DNA from: Thiobacillus sp. UBA2597
GTDB lineage: Bacteria; Pseudomonadota; Gammaproteobacteria; Burkholderiales; Thiobacillaceae
Length of the DNA: 29,574 nt
NCBI GenBank assembly: GCA_002339725.1
Contig: DDKN01000060.1
Coordinates: forward strand, 1 to 29,574
Direction: 5' to 3'
Shown: positions 11,743 through 21,013 of the stretch, in pieces
How positions within the stretch are numbered: the first letter of the stretch is position 1
Layout of the letters: the number at the start of each line of letters is the position of its first letter
Made by a program: the position numbers and the translations under genes
The notes under the pieces: model-generated
The model's input: only the letters and a program-made list of their open reading frames with translations
Database searches by the model: none
What the model was told of the DNA's origin: nothing

Positions 11743-11771
11743 ATTCTATAACAATCAATTAGTTAAGTCAC
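11743..11771 (-). promoter_or_regulatory. Putative rpoD-proximal promoter
   Basis: On the minus strand GTGACT (plus 11766-11771) and TAGAAT (plus 11743-11748) are spaced by 17 bases, in an AT-rich patch that spans the dnaG stop and the 56-base dnaG-rpoD gap. Internal promoters ahead of rpoD are well known in the enterobacterial version of this operon. The site itself is assigned from sequence only. Confidence 0.4.
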
Positions 11772-13515
11772 CCTGGCCGGAAGCCCCGTCCGTCGCGGCC
11801 AGGGCCGAGAGCTTCTTGGCCTTGAGCGACTCCAGAAAGCGCGCCTTCTCCTCCGGGCTCATTTCGCTCGGCCGCTTGCGGCTGAGCGTCTTCGCCTCCT
11901 GACGGCCGGCCTCTTCCTGCAGGGTGGCCAGGGCGCCCCGGAAATCGGCCTCGATATCGTGCCCGGCCGCCTCCCAGAGCAATACCGCGGCCTCGGCCGC
12001 CTCCAGCAGGGCCTGGTCGGGTGTGTCGCGAAAGAGCTCGACCAACTGCCGGCTGCTGGGCGGCAGGGGGCGCTGGCGAATCGCCGCCAGGACCCGGGCC
12101 AGGGCCTCCGCCTCCGGGCTGGCATCCAGCGGCAATGCCGCCGGCAGCCCGGCCGCCCACTCGGGCCTGTGGATCAGGGCCTGCAGCACGATCCGGTAGG
12201 GACCGGGCTGGCCGCCCCGTTTCGGTATAGACGTTGCCCGGGCCAGCGGGGTGAAGCGATTCGCCTCCCGGCTCGGCATGCCGCTCAGGCCCGCCAGTTG
12301 CCGGCGCAGGCTGCGCGCCAGCAAGGGGGCGCGCCGCATCTGGTCAAGATAAGGCTCGGTGAGCTTGACCAGACGCACCCGGCCTTCGGGGCTGGCCAGG
12401 TCGGTCTTGGCGCTCATCTCATCGAGCAGAAACTGCGACAAGGGCACGGCCTTGTCCAACAGCTGTTCGAAGGCGGCACACCCCTGGGCGCGCACGAAGC
12501 TGTCCGGGTCCTCGCCCTCGGGCAGGAACAGGAAACCCAGGCGCTTGCCGTCGACCACCTGGGGCAGGCTGTTCTCCAGGGCACGCCAGGCCGCCTTGCG
12601 CCCGGCGGCGTCGCCGTCGAAGGCGAACACGATGGCGTCGGCCAGCCGGAGCAGGCGCTCGACCTGGTCGCTGGTCACCGCCGTGCCCAGGGTGGCCACG
12701 GCATTCTCCACCCCGTGCTGGGCGAGCATCACCACATCCATGTAGCCCTCGACCACGATCACCCGGCCGGCCGCCTGGATGGCGCGGCGTGCCTCGTAGA
12801 GGCCGTAGAGTTCACGCCCCTTGTGGAACAGCGGCGTTTCCGGCGAGTTCAGGTATTTGGGCTCGCCCTTGTCCAGCACCCGGCCGCCGAAGGCGATGAC
12901 CTTGCCCCGCTCGTTGCGGATGGGGAACATCACCCGATGGCGAAAGCGGTCATAGCGCTTGCCGGCCTCGCCGGCGATGACCAGGCCGGTCTCCTCCAGC
13001 GCCTTGTCCTGGTAATCGGCCACGGCACGCGCCAGCCCCTGCCAGTCGTCCGGGGCATAGCCCAGGCCGTAGCGGGCGGCGGTCTCGCCGGTCAGGCCGC
13101 GGTTCTTCAGATAGGCCACCGCGGCCTCGCTCGCTTTCAGCTGGCTTTTGTAGAAATGGGCGGCCGTTTCCATCAATTGGTAGAGCTGTTCGCGCCGGCC
13201 ATCCTCCGGGTGGCTGCGGCTGCCGTCATCGGGCACGGTCATGCCGGCCCGGCCGGCCAGTTCCCTCACCGCCTCGATAAATCCCATGCCGGTGTGCTGC
13301 ATGAGGAAAGTGATCGCGCTGCCATGGGCACCGCAGCCGAAGCAGTGATAGAACTGCTTGCTCGGGCTCACCGTGAAGGAAGGTGTCTTCTCGTTGTGGA
13401 AGGGGCAGCGCGCCTGATAGTTGGCGCCCGCCTTCTTCAGCGGCACATAGCGTTCGATGACATCGACGATGTCGACGCGGTCGAGGAGGGTATCGAGGAA
13501 ATCCTGGGGAATCAT
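11755..13515 (-). CDS. dnaG: DNA primase DnaG
   Basis: DnaG makes the RNA primers for lagging-strand synthesis and is recruited to the fork by DnaB. The 586-residue protein is of normal length. The N-terminal CHC2-type zinc finger has C37, H40, C58 and C61 (CPFHNEKTPSF, CFGCGAHG). The TOPRIM catalytic core shows E256 in EGYMD and FAFDGDAAG with D300 and D302, which bind the metal ions. The C-terminal 140 residues form the less conserved helicase-binding domain. ATG 13515 gives the canonical MIPQDFLDTLLDRVDIVDVI start, with GGGAAGG upstream. It lies between yqeY (39 bases away) and rpoD (56 bases away) on the same strand. Confidence 0.97.
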   Translation of the reverse strand: MIPQDFLDTLLDRVDIVDVIERYVPLKKAGANYQARCPFHNEKTPSFTVSPSKQFYHCFGCGAHGSAITFLMQHTGMGFIEAVRELAGRAGMTVPDDGSRSHPEDGRREQLYQLMETAAHFYKSQLKASEAAVAYLKNRGLTGETAARYGLGYAPDDWQGLARAVADYQDKALEETGLVIAGEAGKRYDRFRHRVMFPIRNERGKVIAFGGRVLDKGEPKYLNSPETPLFHKGRELYGLYEARRAIQAAGRVIVVEGYMDVVMLAQHGVENAVATLGTAVTSDQVERLLRLADAIVFAFDGDAAGRKAAWRALENSLPQVVDGKRLGFLFLPEGEDPDSFVRAQGCAAFEQLLDKAVPLSQFLLDEMSAKTDLASPEGRVRLVKLTEPYLDQMRRAPLLARSLRRQLAGLSGMPSREANRFTPLARATSIPKRGGQPGPYRIVLQALIHRPEWAAGLPAALPLDASPEAEALARVLAAIRQRPLPPSSRQLVELFRDTPDQALLEAAEAAVLLWEAAGHDIEADFRGALATLQEEAGRQEAKTLSRKRPSEMSPEEKARFLESLKAKKLSALAATDGASGQGDLTN

Positions 13516-13554
13516 AGCGGCCTTCCCAGGATTGTAGACGGGATTTTCAGGGTG

Positions 13555-13998
13555 TCAGCCGAGCGCTGCTTTGACCTGGGCGGACACCGCCTGCATGTCG
13601 GCACGGCCGGCCAGCTTCGGCTTGAGCCAGGCCATCACCTTGCCCATGTCCCTGGCGCCGGCGGCGCCGGTCTCGGCCACGGCGGCGCGGATCAGCGCGG
13701 CGATCTCATCGGCACTCAGGGCCTGGGGCAGATAATCCGCCAACACGGCCAGTTCGGCCCGTTCCTTGTCGGCCAGATCGGTGCGCCCGGCTGCGTCGTA
13801 TTGGGCGATGGCGTCGCGGCGCTGCTTGATCATCTTGTCGATGACCGCGATGACCCCGGCGTCGTCGAGCATGACGCGCTCGTCGATCTCTTTCTGCTTG
13901 ATGGCCGCCAGCAGGAGGCGCAGCGCCGCCAGGCGCTCGGCCTGCTTGGCGCGCAGGGCCGCCTTCATGTCCTCATTGATGCGCTCTTTGAGGGACAT
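13555..13998 (-). CDS. GatB/YqeY domain-containing protein
   Basis: This 147-residue protein of the YqeY family is related to the C-terminal domain of GatB, the amidotransferase subunit that forms Gln-tRNA or Asn-tRNA. Stand-alone YqeY proteins have no proven reaction; tRNA binding is inferred from the GatB tail. Visible family segments are MSLKERINEDMKAALRAK at the start, LRLLLAAIKQKEID, the DYLPQALSADEI linker, and GKVMAWLKPKLAGRAD near the end, a recognised YqeY block. Its place between rpsU and dnaG is conserved in many betaproteobacteria, so it probably shares the rpsU promoter. The ribosome binding site is weak. Confidence 0.92.
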   Translation of the reverse strand: MSLKERINEDMKAALRAKQAERLAALRLLLAAIKQKEIDERVMLDDAGVIAVIDKMIKQRRDAIAQYDAAGRTDLADKERAELAVLADYLPQALSADEIAALIRAAVAETGAAGARDMGKVMAWLKPKLAGRADMQAVSAQVKAALG

Positions 13999-14019
13999 GC
14001 CGGTTCAATCGGGATGGGA

Positions 14020-14232
14020 TCAGTAAAGCTTGGGCGGGAGGGTCTGGCTGCGCAGGCGCTTGTGATGGCGCTTGACCGCGGCGGCCAGCTTGCGCTTGCG
14101 CTCCTGGGTCGGCTTCTCGTAAAACTCACGGGCGCGCAGCTCGGTCAGAAGACCGGTCTTCTCGATGGTGCGCTTGAAGCGGCGCATGGCGACTTCAAAC
14201 GGCTCGTTTTCCCTAACGCGTACACTCGGCAT
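14020..14232 (-). CDS. rpsU: 30S ribosomal protein bS21
   Basis: bS21 binds near the 3' end of 16S rRNA and assists translation initiation. The 70-residue product MPSVRVRENEPFEVAMRRF...KLY matches the family in length and sequence, with the highly basic C-terminal half (ERKRKLAAAVKRHHKRL). An upstream in-frame ATG at 14301 would add 23 unrelated residues and precedes the predicted promoter, so I start at 14232, with AGGTG 8 bases upstream. It is the first gene of the macromolecular-synthesis operon and diverges from tsaD. Confidence 0.96.
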   Translation of the reverse strand: MPSVRVRENEPFEVAMRRFKRTIEKTGLLTELRAREFYEKPTQERKRKLAAAVKRHHKRLRSQTLPPKLY

Positions 14233-14266
14233 GTGAACAACACCTAAAGTGGTAAAAAGGCGGGTA

Positions 14267-14294
14267 ATTATATCCACTTCGCCGCCGCGATCAA
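14267..14294 (-). promoter_or_regulatory. Putative rpsU operon promoter
   Basis: On the minus strand TTGATC (plus 14289-14294) and a perfect TATAAT (plus 14267-14272) are spaced 16 bases apart, 35 bases before the rpsU start. It drives rpsU-yqeY-dnaG-rpoD. The tsaD leader overlaps it on the other strand, so the two directions may interfere. Confidence 0.65.
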
Positions 14295-14327
14295 GGCACA
14301 ATACGCTTTTTTTCTCCTCCCCGCCCC

Positions 14328-15395
14328 ATGCGCGTCCTTGGCATCGAATCCTCCTGCGACGAGACCGGCCTGGCCCTGTACGACACCGAGGCCGGCCTGC
14401 TGGCCCACGCCCTGCACTCCCAGGTGGCCATGCACGCCGAATACGGCGGGGTGGTGCCGGAGCTGGCCTCGCGCGACCACATCCGCCGGGCCCTGCCCCT
14501 GCTCAAGATCGTGCTGGCCGAAGCGGGGGCCGAATTGGCCAGCATCGACGCCATCGCCTACACCCAGGGGCCGGGCCTGGCCGGCGCCCTCCTGGTCGGC
14601 GCCAGCATCGCCAACGGCCTCGGGCTGGCCCTGGGCAAGCCGACCATCGGCATTCACCACCTGGAAGGCCATCTACTCTCGCCCCTGCTCTCCGAACCAC
14701 GGCCCGAGTTTGGCTCCGGCATCACGCCCGCAAGCGGGCATGAGCCTTCACCGAAACTTCGTTTTCCCTTCGTCGCCCTGCTGGTCTCCGGCGGCCACAC
14801 CCAGCTGATGCGGGTGGACGGGGTGGGCCGCTATGAACTCCTGGGCGAGACCGTGGACGATGCCGCCGGCGAGGCCTTCGACAAGACCGCCCAGCTCTTG
14901 GGCCTGGGCTACCCCGGCGGCCCGGCGCTGGCGAAACTGGCCGAGCAGGGCGACGCCTATCGCTTCAAGCTGCCCCGGCCCATGCTCAACAGCCACAACC
15001 TGGACTTCAGCTTCGCCGGCCTCAAGACCGCCGCCCTCACCCTGGTGCGCAAGGAAGGCATGGCCGCCGCGGCCGACATCGCCGCCGGTTTTCAGGCGGC
15101 CGCGGTGGAGGTGCTGGCGGCCAAGTGCCTGGCGGCCCTGAAGCAGACGGGATTGCAGCGCCTGGTGGTGGCCGGCGGCGTCGGCGCCAACCGCAGCCTG
15201 CGCAGCCGGCTCGACGCCGAGGCCCAGCACAAGGGATTCGCGGTGTTCTACCCGCCGCTGGCCCTGTGCACCGACAACGGCGCCATGATCGCCTTCGCCG
15301 GCGCCATGCGCCTGGCCGAGGCCCGCAGCCGCGACGGCCGCTTCAGCGTGAAGCCGCGCTGGGATTTGTCGACCCTGGCTGCGCCGACCCCGTGA
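14328..15395 (+). CDS. tsaD: tRNA N6-adenosine threonylcarbamoyltransferase TsaD
   Basis: TsaD, with TsaB and TsaE, transfers threonylcarbamoyl from TC-AMP to A37 of tRNAs that read ANN codons. The 355-residue protein has the ASKHA-fold signatures GIESSCDETG (5-14), the metal-binding HHLEGH (110-115), LLVSGGHTQL (151-160), DDAAGEAFDK and SHNLDFSFAGLKTA. It is about 18 residues longer than usual. The extra segment, residues 128-145 (GSGITPASGHEPSPKLRF), lies between the PEF and PFVALL blocks that are normally adjacent. The DNA there holds a perfect GCCCGC-AA-GCGGGC hairpin. The reading frame and catalytic residues are intact. No Shine-Dalgarno sequence is visible before ATG 14328; the leader is T- and C-rich. 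Confidence 0.96.
   Translation: MRVLGIESSCDETGLALYDTEAGLLAHALHSQVAMHAEYGGVVPELASRDHIRRALPLLKIVLAEAGAELASIDAIAYTQGPGLAGALLVGASIANGLGLALGKPTIGIHHLEGHLLSPLLSEPRPEFGSGITPASGHEPSPKLRFPFVALLVSGGHTQLMRVDGVGRYELLGETVDDAAGEAFDKTAQLLGLGYPGGPALAKLAEQGDAYRFKLPRPMLNSHNLDFSFAGLKTAALTLVRKEGMAAAADIAAGFQAAAVEVLAAKCLAALKQTGLQRLVVAGGVGANRSLRSRLDAEAQHKGFAVFYPPLALCTDNGAMIAFAGAMRLAEARSRDGRFSVKPRWDLSTLAAPTP
14726..14739. repeat. Hairpin within the in-frame tsaD insertion
   Basis: GCCCGC and GCGGGC flank an AA loop in a perfect 6-base-pair hairpin that extends imperfectly outward (TCAc.../...aTGA). It sits in the roughly 54-base stretch of tsaD that has no counterpart in typical TsaD proteins. A GTTT direct repeat flanks the stretch at 14708-14711 and 14761-14764. 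This could be the trace of a small palindromic element. Confidence 0.45.
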
Positions 15396-15405
15396 AATAT
15401 CAGGT

Positions 15406-16191
15406 CTAGCGCCCGGGCATCACCATCGGCACCCACTCGGGCCGGCCGATCAGGCGCAGGGTTTCGAGCGGGAACACCAGGATCAGGCCGAGGATGGCGA
15501 GGATGATCAGGGTGAGAACCGTGGCGAACACGCTGGAGGGCCGCAGCCAACCCCAATAACGGGCGGCCAGAAACACCATGTCCTTCTTGTGCTCGGCCAT
15601 GGCCAACCAGCGCCGCAACAGGCTGGCGATCAGATAGACCGCATAGCCGCCGGCCAGGGAGCCGAGCACGATGCGGAAGACCGTCAGCATGTCGAGCGGC
15701 GCCTGATCCAGCCGCTTGTAGAACAGCGACACGGCACCCACCGCCACCGAGGCCGCGAAGGCCAGCGCGATGTTGAGCGCCAGGCGCCGGCGCTCGCGTG
15801 CCAAATCCTGTTGGCGCTGGATGAAGAAGTTGTCGACCTCGCGCTTGAAGTACTCGGTCTTGTCCTGCACCAGGTCCGAGATCTCGCGCTTCATCAGCTG
15901 GATGCGGTCGTCGAGCACATTTGAGAGCTTGTCCGCGGCGTAGTCGACCAGTTCCTTCACGTCGTCCTTGGTGAACTGGCGCTGGTTGTGCAGTTCGAGC
16001 GAGATCTTGTCGAGCTTGGCGTCGATCTCCTGGCTGACGCCCTGGACCACCTCCTTGAGTTCCTCGCCGGCGTGCTTGACGCCGTCGCGCATCACCTCGC
16101 CCAATTTCTCGCCGGCGCGCTCGATCGCGGCCTCGGAGACCTGGGTCAGGCTTTCCCGCGCGTAATCCATCTCCTTCTCGAACCAGGCCAT
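15406..16191 (-). CDS. Coiled-coil membrane protein coupled to plsY, function unknown
   Basis: I do not recognise a named family. From ATG 16191 the protein has 261 residues. Residues 1-135 are a long charged, amphipathic-helical region resembling apolipoprotein-like coiled coils, rich in Glu, Lys, Asp and Val with no Pro (ESLTQVSEAAIERAGEKLGE-type heptads). Three predicted transmembrane helices follow at about 138-158, 168-192 and 221-245. The N-terminal half probably lies along the membrane or in the cytoplasm. The ATG is one base after the plsY stop, so translation is probably coupled. A longer frame starting inside plsY is rejected because the upstream part is plsY in another phase. A role in membrane organisation near phospholipid synthesis is only an inference from context. 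It converges with tsaD with a 10-base gap and no visible terminator. Confidence 0.82.
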   Translation of the reverse strand: MAWFEKEMDYARESLTQVSEAAIERAGEKLGEVMRDGVKHAGEELKEVVQGVSQEIDAKLDKISLELHNQRQFTKDDVKELVDYAADKLSNVLDDRIQLMKREISDLVQDKTEYFKREVDNFFIQRQQDLARERRRLALNIALAFAASVAVGAVSLFYKRLDQAPLDMLTVFRIVLGSLAGGYAVYLIASLLRRWLAMAEHKKDMVFLAARYWGWLRPSSVFATVLTLIILAILGLILVFPLETLRLIGRPEWVPMVMPGR

Positions 16192-16192
16192 G

Positions 16193-16798
16193 TCAGCCCC
16201 TCTTTTTGAACACGGACTCCTCACCGCGGAGCAGGCGGCGGATGTTGCCATGATGGCGCGCCAGCACCAGCGCACTCAGCACCACCAGCAAGGCTGTCTC
16301 GGCCGCGCCGCCCACCAGCCAATAACCATACAGCGGCGCCAAGCCGGCCGCCACCAGGGCCGAGAGCGAGGACACCCGGGTGAGGGCGAACACGAGCAAC
16401 CAGGTCGCCGCGCAGGCGAGGCCGAGCCAAAGGTTGAGCGCCAACAGCACGCCCAGGGCGGTGGCCACGCCCTTGCCGCCCTTGAAGCCGAAGAAGACCG
16501 GGAACAGGTGGCCGAGAAACACCGCCAGGGCGGCCAGATAGGGCACATGGCCGGGCAGGCCCCAGGCCTCGGTCGCCCACCTGGCCAGCAGCACCGCGAC
16601 CACGCCCTTCAGGGCATCGCCCAGCAGGGTGAGCGCCGCCGCCGATTTGCGGCCGGTGCGCAGGACATTGGTCGCGCCCGGGTTGCCCGAGCCGTGGCCG
16701 CGCGGGTCGGGCAGGCCATACAGGCGGCTGATCACGATGGCGAAGGAGACGGAGCCGATCAGATAAGCGGCGACGAGAATCAGCGCGAGTTGACCCAT
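16193..16798 (-). CDS. plsY: Acyl-phosphate glycerol-3-phosphate acyltransferase PlsY
   Basis: PlsY transfers an acyl group from acyl-phosphate to glycerol-3-phosphate in the inner membrane, giving lysophosphatidic acid, the first step of phospholipid synthesis with PlsX. The 201-residue polytopic protein has the family motifs GSVSFAIVISR, GSGNPGATNVLRTG (36-49) and FFGFKGGKGVATALG, which form the active site on the cytoplasmic side. Five hydrophobic segments are evident. ATG 16798 gives the usual N-terminus. It is divergent from folB, 38 bases away, an arrangement frequent in betaproteobacteria, and is followed one base later by the coiled-coil membrane gene. Confidence 0.96.
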   Translation of the reverse strand: MGQLALILVAAYLIGSVSFAIVISRLYGLPDPRGHGSGNPGATNVLRTGRKSAAALTLLGDALKGVVAVLLARWATEAWGLPGHVPYLAALAVFLGHLFPVFFGFKGGKGVATALGVLLALNLWLGLACAATWLLVFALTRVSSLSALVAAGLAPLYGYWLVGGAAETALLVVLSALVLARHHGNIRRLLRGEESVFKKRG

Positions 16799-16836
16799 AT
16801 GCGTAAAATGGCGGCCTTTGCCTGTTGGATGTCGTG

Positions 16837-17193
16837 ATGGATATTCTGTTTTTGCGGGATTTCCGCCTGGAGATGATTATCGGCCTTTACGAATGGGAGC
16901 GTAAAGCGCCGCAGCCCGTCATCCTGGACCTGGAGATCGGCCTCTACGACCACAAGGCGGGCCATACCGACAACGTGGTCGACACCATCGACTACGCCAA
17001 GGTCGCCGCCCGCATCCAGGAGAGCATCGCGACCAAGGAGTTCCAGCTGGTCGAGGCCCTGGGCGAGCACATCGCCGAGATCGTGCGCGGCGAGTTCGGC
17101 GCGCCCTGGGTGCGCATCGCCGTGCGCAAGCAGGCCATCCTGCGCAACGTCAAGGAACTGGGCATCATCATCGAGCGCGGCAGCCGGATCTGA
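16837..17193 (+). CDS. folB: Dihydroneopterin aldolase FolB
   Basis: FolB cleaves 7,8-dihydroneopterin to 6-hydroxymethyl-7,8-dihydropterin and glycolaldehyde in folate synthesis, and often also epimerises the substrate. The 118 residues start MDILFLRDFRLEMIIGLYEWERK, the family signature with the conserved Tyr/Glu of the pterin pocket, followed by DTIDYAKVAARI and FQLVEALGEHIAEIV (the E of VEALGE is typical). The internal start at 16837 is preferred over 16825 because MDI is the usual N-terminus. The ribosome binding site is weak. Folate synthesis is also served by folE2 at the right end of the window. Confidence 0.95.
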   Translation: MDILFLRDFRLEMIIGLYEWERKAPQPVILDLEIGLYDHKAGHTDNVVDTIDYAKVAARIQESIATKEFQLVEALGEHIAEIVRGEFGAPWVRIAVRKQAILRNVKELGIIIERGSRI

Positions 17194-17229
17194 TCCGGCC
17201 CAGGGTCCATCACCTAACGGCCTGAGCGC

Positions 17230-17969
17230 ATGGACGGCCTGAGCCATCTCGATCTTTTCTGCGCCGGCGGCATCCTGCTGCTGGCCTATTTCATCCGCGG
17301 CATCTCCGGCTTCGGCTCGGGCCTGATCGCGGTGCCGCTGCTGGCGCTGTTCCTGCCGCTCACCTTCGTGGTGCCGTTCATGCTGGTGATGGACTTCACC
17401 GCCTCGGCGATGCTCGGCCACCGCAACCGGCAGCAGGTGGCGTGGGACGAACTCAGGCCGCTGATCCCGGGCAGCATCATCGGCGTGATCGCGGGCGCCA
17501 CCCTGCTGCTCAAGCTCGACCAGTCGGCCCTGCTCACCACCCTGGGCCTGTTCGTGCTCGCCTTCGCCCTGCGCAGCCTGCTCTACCTGCATGGCGCTGC
17601 GCCGATTTCAAAACTCTGGGCCTGGCCGGCCGCGCTGGTCGGTGGCACCGTCAGCGCCCTGTTCGGCACCGGCGGCCCGCCCTACGTGATCTATCTTTCC
17701 CACCGCATCCGCGACAAGGGCGTGTTCCGCGCCACCACCTCGCTGCTGTTCCTGATGGAAGGGGCCTTACGCGGCCTGGTGTTCGCCCTCACCGGGCTGC
17801 TCTTGCAAAAGGAACTGGTGCTCGCCTACCTTGGCGGCCTGCCCCTCCTCGCGCTCGGGCTGTGGCTGGGCAGCAAGGTCCACGTCGGCCTGTCCAATGC
17901 CCAGATGACGCGGATCATCGGCGCGCTGCTGCTCCTGAGCGGCGGCTCCCTGCTCTGGAAGGCCTGGCA

Positions 17970-17973
<4 letters not shown>
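17230..17973 (+). CDS. TauE/SafE-family membrane permease
   Basis: This 247-residue integral membrane protein has about seven to eight hydrophobic helices and the TauE/SafE pattern of two related halves. The first half has FIRGISGFGSGLIAVPLLA and the second GTVSALFGTGGPPYVIYL, glycine-rich repeats typical of the family. Members are linked to export of sulfite, sulfoacetate or other small sulfur anions, but most have no tested substrate, so a sulfur role is only plausible. ATG 17230 lacks a clear Shine-Dalgarno sequence and follows folB by 36 bases, so cotranscription with folB is possible. The stop overlaps the opposing xerD stop by three bases (CTAA read on both strands). Confidence 0.9.
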
Positions 17974-18921
<948 letters not shown>

Positions 18922-18938
<17 letters not shown>

Positions 18939-19398
18939 GGCGCAGCAGCCAGCGCTTGACCTCGATGGCAGCGCCTGCCGCGTGGTGATCGAAGCCGCCC
19001 AGGCCCGTGCCCGACACCACGCGATGACAGGGCACGACAATGGGCAGCGGATTGTCGCCCAGGGCCTGGCCGACCGCGCGCGGGCTCGAGCGCAATTGCC
19101 GGGCCAGCGCGCCATAGGTGCGCGTCTCGCCCACCGGGATTGCGCGCAGGGCCTGCCAGACGCGCTGCCGGAAAGGCGTGCCGATGGGCTTGAGCGGCAG
19201 ATCGAAGCGAAACTGCGGATCGGCGAGATAGGCCTGCAGCTGGCTGCGCAGCCGCTCGATGAGCGGATCGCGCGGCGCGAAGGCCGGGGTGTTCACCGGT
19301 AGGAACTCCAGGGCCGTCAGCGCACCCGCCTCAATGCGCACCCCCAGCCTGGCGAAGGGCAAGGTCAGACAGGCGCTGTAGTCAGGGCTTGGCGGCAT
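18922..19398 (-). CDS. ogt: Methylated-DNA-protein-cysteine methyltransferase (Ogt type)
   Basis: This suicide repair enzyme takes the alkyl group from O6-methylguanine or O4-methylthymine onto its own cysteine. The 158-residue product has the active-site motif PCHRVV with C124, the helix-turn-helix DNA-binding segment (YGALARQLRSSPRAVGQAL) and the conserved asparagine in DNPLPIVVPCH. The N-terminal domain is short and lacks the Ada metal cysteines, so this is Ogt-like. ATG 19398 is chosen because GGGAGG lies about 6 bases upstream; the frame continues farther but lacks homology. The start overlaps the end of the TPR-like gene by 17 bases, and its own end overlaps xerD by 17 bases, so the three are probably coupled. 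Confidence 0.93.
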
Positions 19399-21007
19399 CG
19401 TGTCCTCCCGGCGCATCGGCCGTTTGCAGCAAACGGGTCTGGCGTGCCGCGTCATCGTGCAGGCCGGCCCGCTCCAGGTTGCGCGCGGCGCGCGCACGGG
19501 CCGGCAGGCTGTCCGCGCTCCCCGTCGCCGAGAGCAAATGCTGCGCCGCCGCCTCGGCCCATTGGCCCCGCAGTTCGCTGATTTCGCCCAGCAACTGCCA
19601 GACCGGCGCCTGGCCGGCCGGCGTGACGCGGGCGAGCAATTGCTGCGCCAGGGCGGCGGCCGGCTCGAGCTGGCCTTGACGCACGCGCTGTCTGACTTGG
19701 TCGAGCGCGGCCCTGCCCTGCTCCGGGCTCATGGGCTCGCCCGGCGCCAGGGCGTGTTGCAGCCATTGCAAAGACTCGCGCGCGCGCCCGGCCCGAGCAT
19801 TGATCTCGGCCTGGGCCAGATACCAGGTGCGCGCCGGCAGCGTGCTGACGCTGGCAGGCAGCCCCTGCCACCAGGCGGCGGCCAGGGCGTGGTCGCCGCC
19901 CGCCCGCGCCTGCTCGCCCAGGCGATAGCGCAGCGCCTCGGGCAGGCGGGGCAAGGCGGGCGCCGTGCCCAACAGGCGCGGTGCCCGCAACCCCGGCGGC
20001 TGGCTTAAAGCTTCGACCAGGGCCTCGATCGCCGGCAGGCGCCAGGCCGGGTCCGAACCGTGTTGCGCCAGCCAGGCGAGCAGGGCGCGGCCTTCGAGCG
20101 GGTTTTCCTGCAATGCCTGGCGTGCCTGCTCGAGCCAGGCTGCCTCCATACCGACCAAAAGCTGGCGCCGGTTGGCCGCCGATTCCGCCAGCACCTGATA
20201 GGCCTGCCACAAGGCGAAGGCATGGCGTTCGGGCGCGACACCCAGGCCGAGCAGGGCCTCCAAGGCCTCCACCCGCAGGTCGGCCGCGTTGCGCTGCTCG
20301 GCCAGCCGCAGCAAGCCCTGCCAGGCGGCGGCCGCTGACGCGCCCGTGCTCCCGGCGCGCAACCTGACCTCGGCCTCCTGCGGGGTGATGCGGCCCAGCT
20401 GTAACTGGGCCAGGGCAAGCAGGGGGCTGTGCGGTGCCCGGGCATCGAGCAGTTCGAGCGCACCCTGCGCCTGCTGCAGATCGAGCAGCCGCAGGGCCGC
20501 AGTCTCCACCAGCGCCGGCTGCCCGGGCGCGTCCTGCGCCAGGCGCAGCAGAATGGGATTGATCAACTCGGCTTCCGCCTCGTTTTGGCCGGGTGCCAGC
20601 CAGGATTGCGCGATGGCCTGCTGCACCGCGCTCGCCTCCGCCGGCGCCAGTTCGCCCTGCCAGAGCGCCAGCGCCCATTGCCTGCGCGCCGCCGACCAGT
20701 CGGCGCGGGCCGCGGCCTGTCGGGCCAGGGTCAGGCGATAGCCGGCCCAGGCCGCGCCATTCGACTGCGCGTCCGGCGCCGGCAGGCTGGGGTCGGCCGC
20801 CCGGCGCGACTGGGCCGCCGCCTGCCAATAGGCGTCGCGCCAGGCCGGATGGCCGGGGTTCTTTTCCAGGGCGGCGCGGGCCAGGTGCAGGGCCAGGTCG
20901 GGCGCCCCCAGTTGCACCAGGCGCACGGCCTGGGCCGGGTCGTCCAGGGCACGAGCCGGCCAGGGCAACAGGCAGAGAAGCGCGAGTAAGAAGGGTGGCA
21001 GCCGCAT
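19382..21007 (-). CDS. TPR-like periplasmic repeat protein, function unknown
   Basis: The 541-residue protein starts with a signal peptide (MRLPPFLLALLCLLPWPARA, probable cut after residue 20). The rest is almost wholly Ala/Leu/Gln-rich alpha helix with degenerate tetratricopeptide-type units. Examples are APDLALHLARAALEKNPGHPAWR near 35-57 and ARESLQWLQHALAPGEPMSPEQGRA near 412-436, which carry the W/A-L-A spacing of TPR helices. Such proteins usually scaffold complexes in the periplasm or outer membrane, but no specific partner can be named. It heads a probable operon with ogt and xerD. The ATG follows a TAGAAT -10-like box by only 6 bases, so the mRNA may be leaderless. The upstream Rieske terminator separates it from that gene. 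Confidence 0.85.
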   Translation of the reverse strand: MRLPPFLLALLCLLPWPARALDDPAQAVRLVQLGAPDLALHLARAALEKNPGHPAWRDAYWQAAAQSRRAADPSLPAPDAQSNGAAWAGYRLTLARQAAARADWSAARRQWALALWQGELAPAEASAVQQAIAQSWLAPGQNEAEAELINPILLRLAQDAPGQPALVETAALRLLDLQQAQGALELLDARAPHSPLLALAQLQLGRITPQEAEVRLRAGSTGASAAAAWQGLLRLAEQRNAADLRVEALEALLGLGVAPERHAFALWQAYQVLAESAANRRQLLVGMEAAWLEQARQALQENPLEGRALLAWLAQHGSDPAWRLPAIEALVEALSQPPGLRAPRLLGTAPALPRLPEALRYRLGEQARAGGDHALAAAWWQGLPASVSTLPARTWYLAQAEINARAGRARESLQWLQHALAPGEPMSPEQGRAALDQVRQRVRQGQLEPAAALAQQLLARVTPAGQAPVWQLLGEISELRGQWAEAAAQHLLSATGSADSLPARARAARNLERAGLHDDAARQTRLLQTADAPGGHDAAKP

Positions 21008-21013
21008 GCGGTC

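Noticed and set aside
11959..14247. 762-residue plus-strand open frame opposite dnaG, yqeY and rpsU
   Set aside because: It crosses three recognised minus-strand genes, shows no domain signature, and has composition typical of a GC-rich antisense frame.
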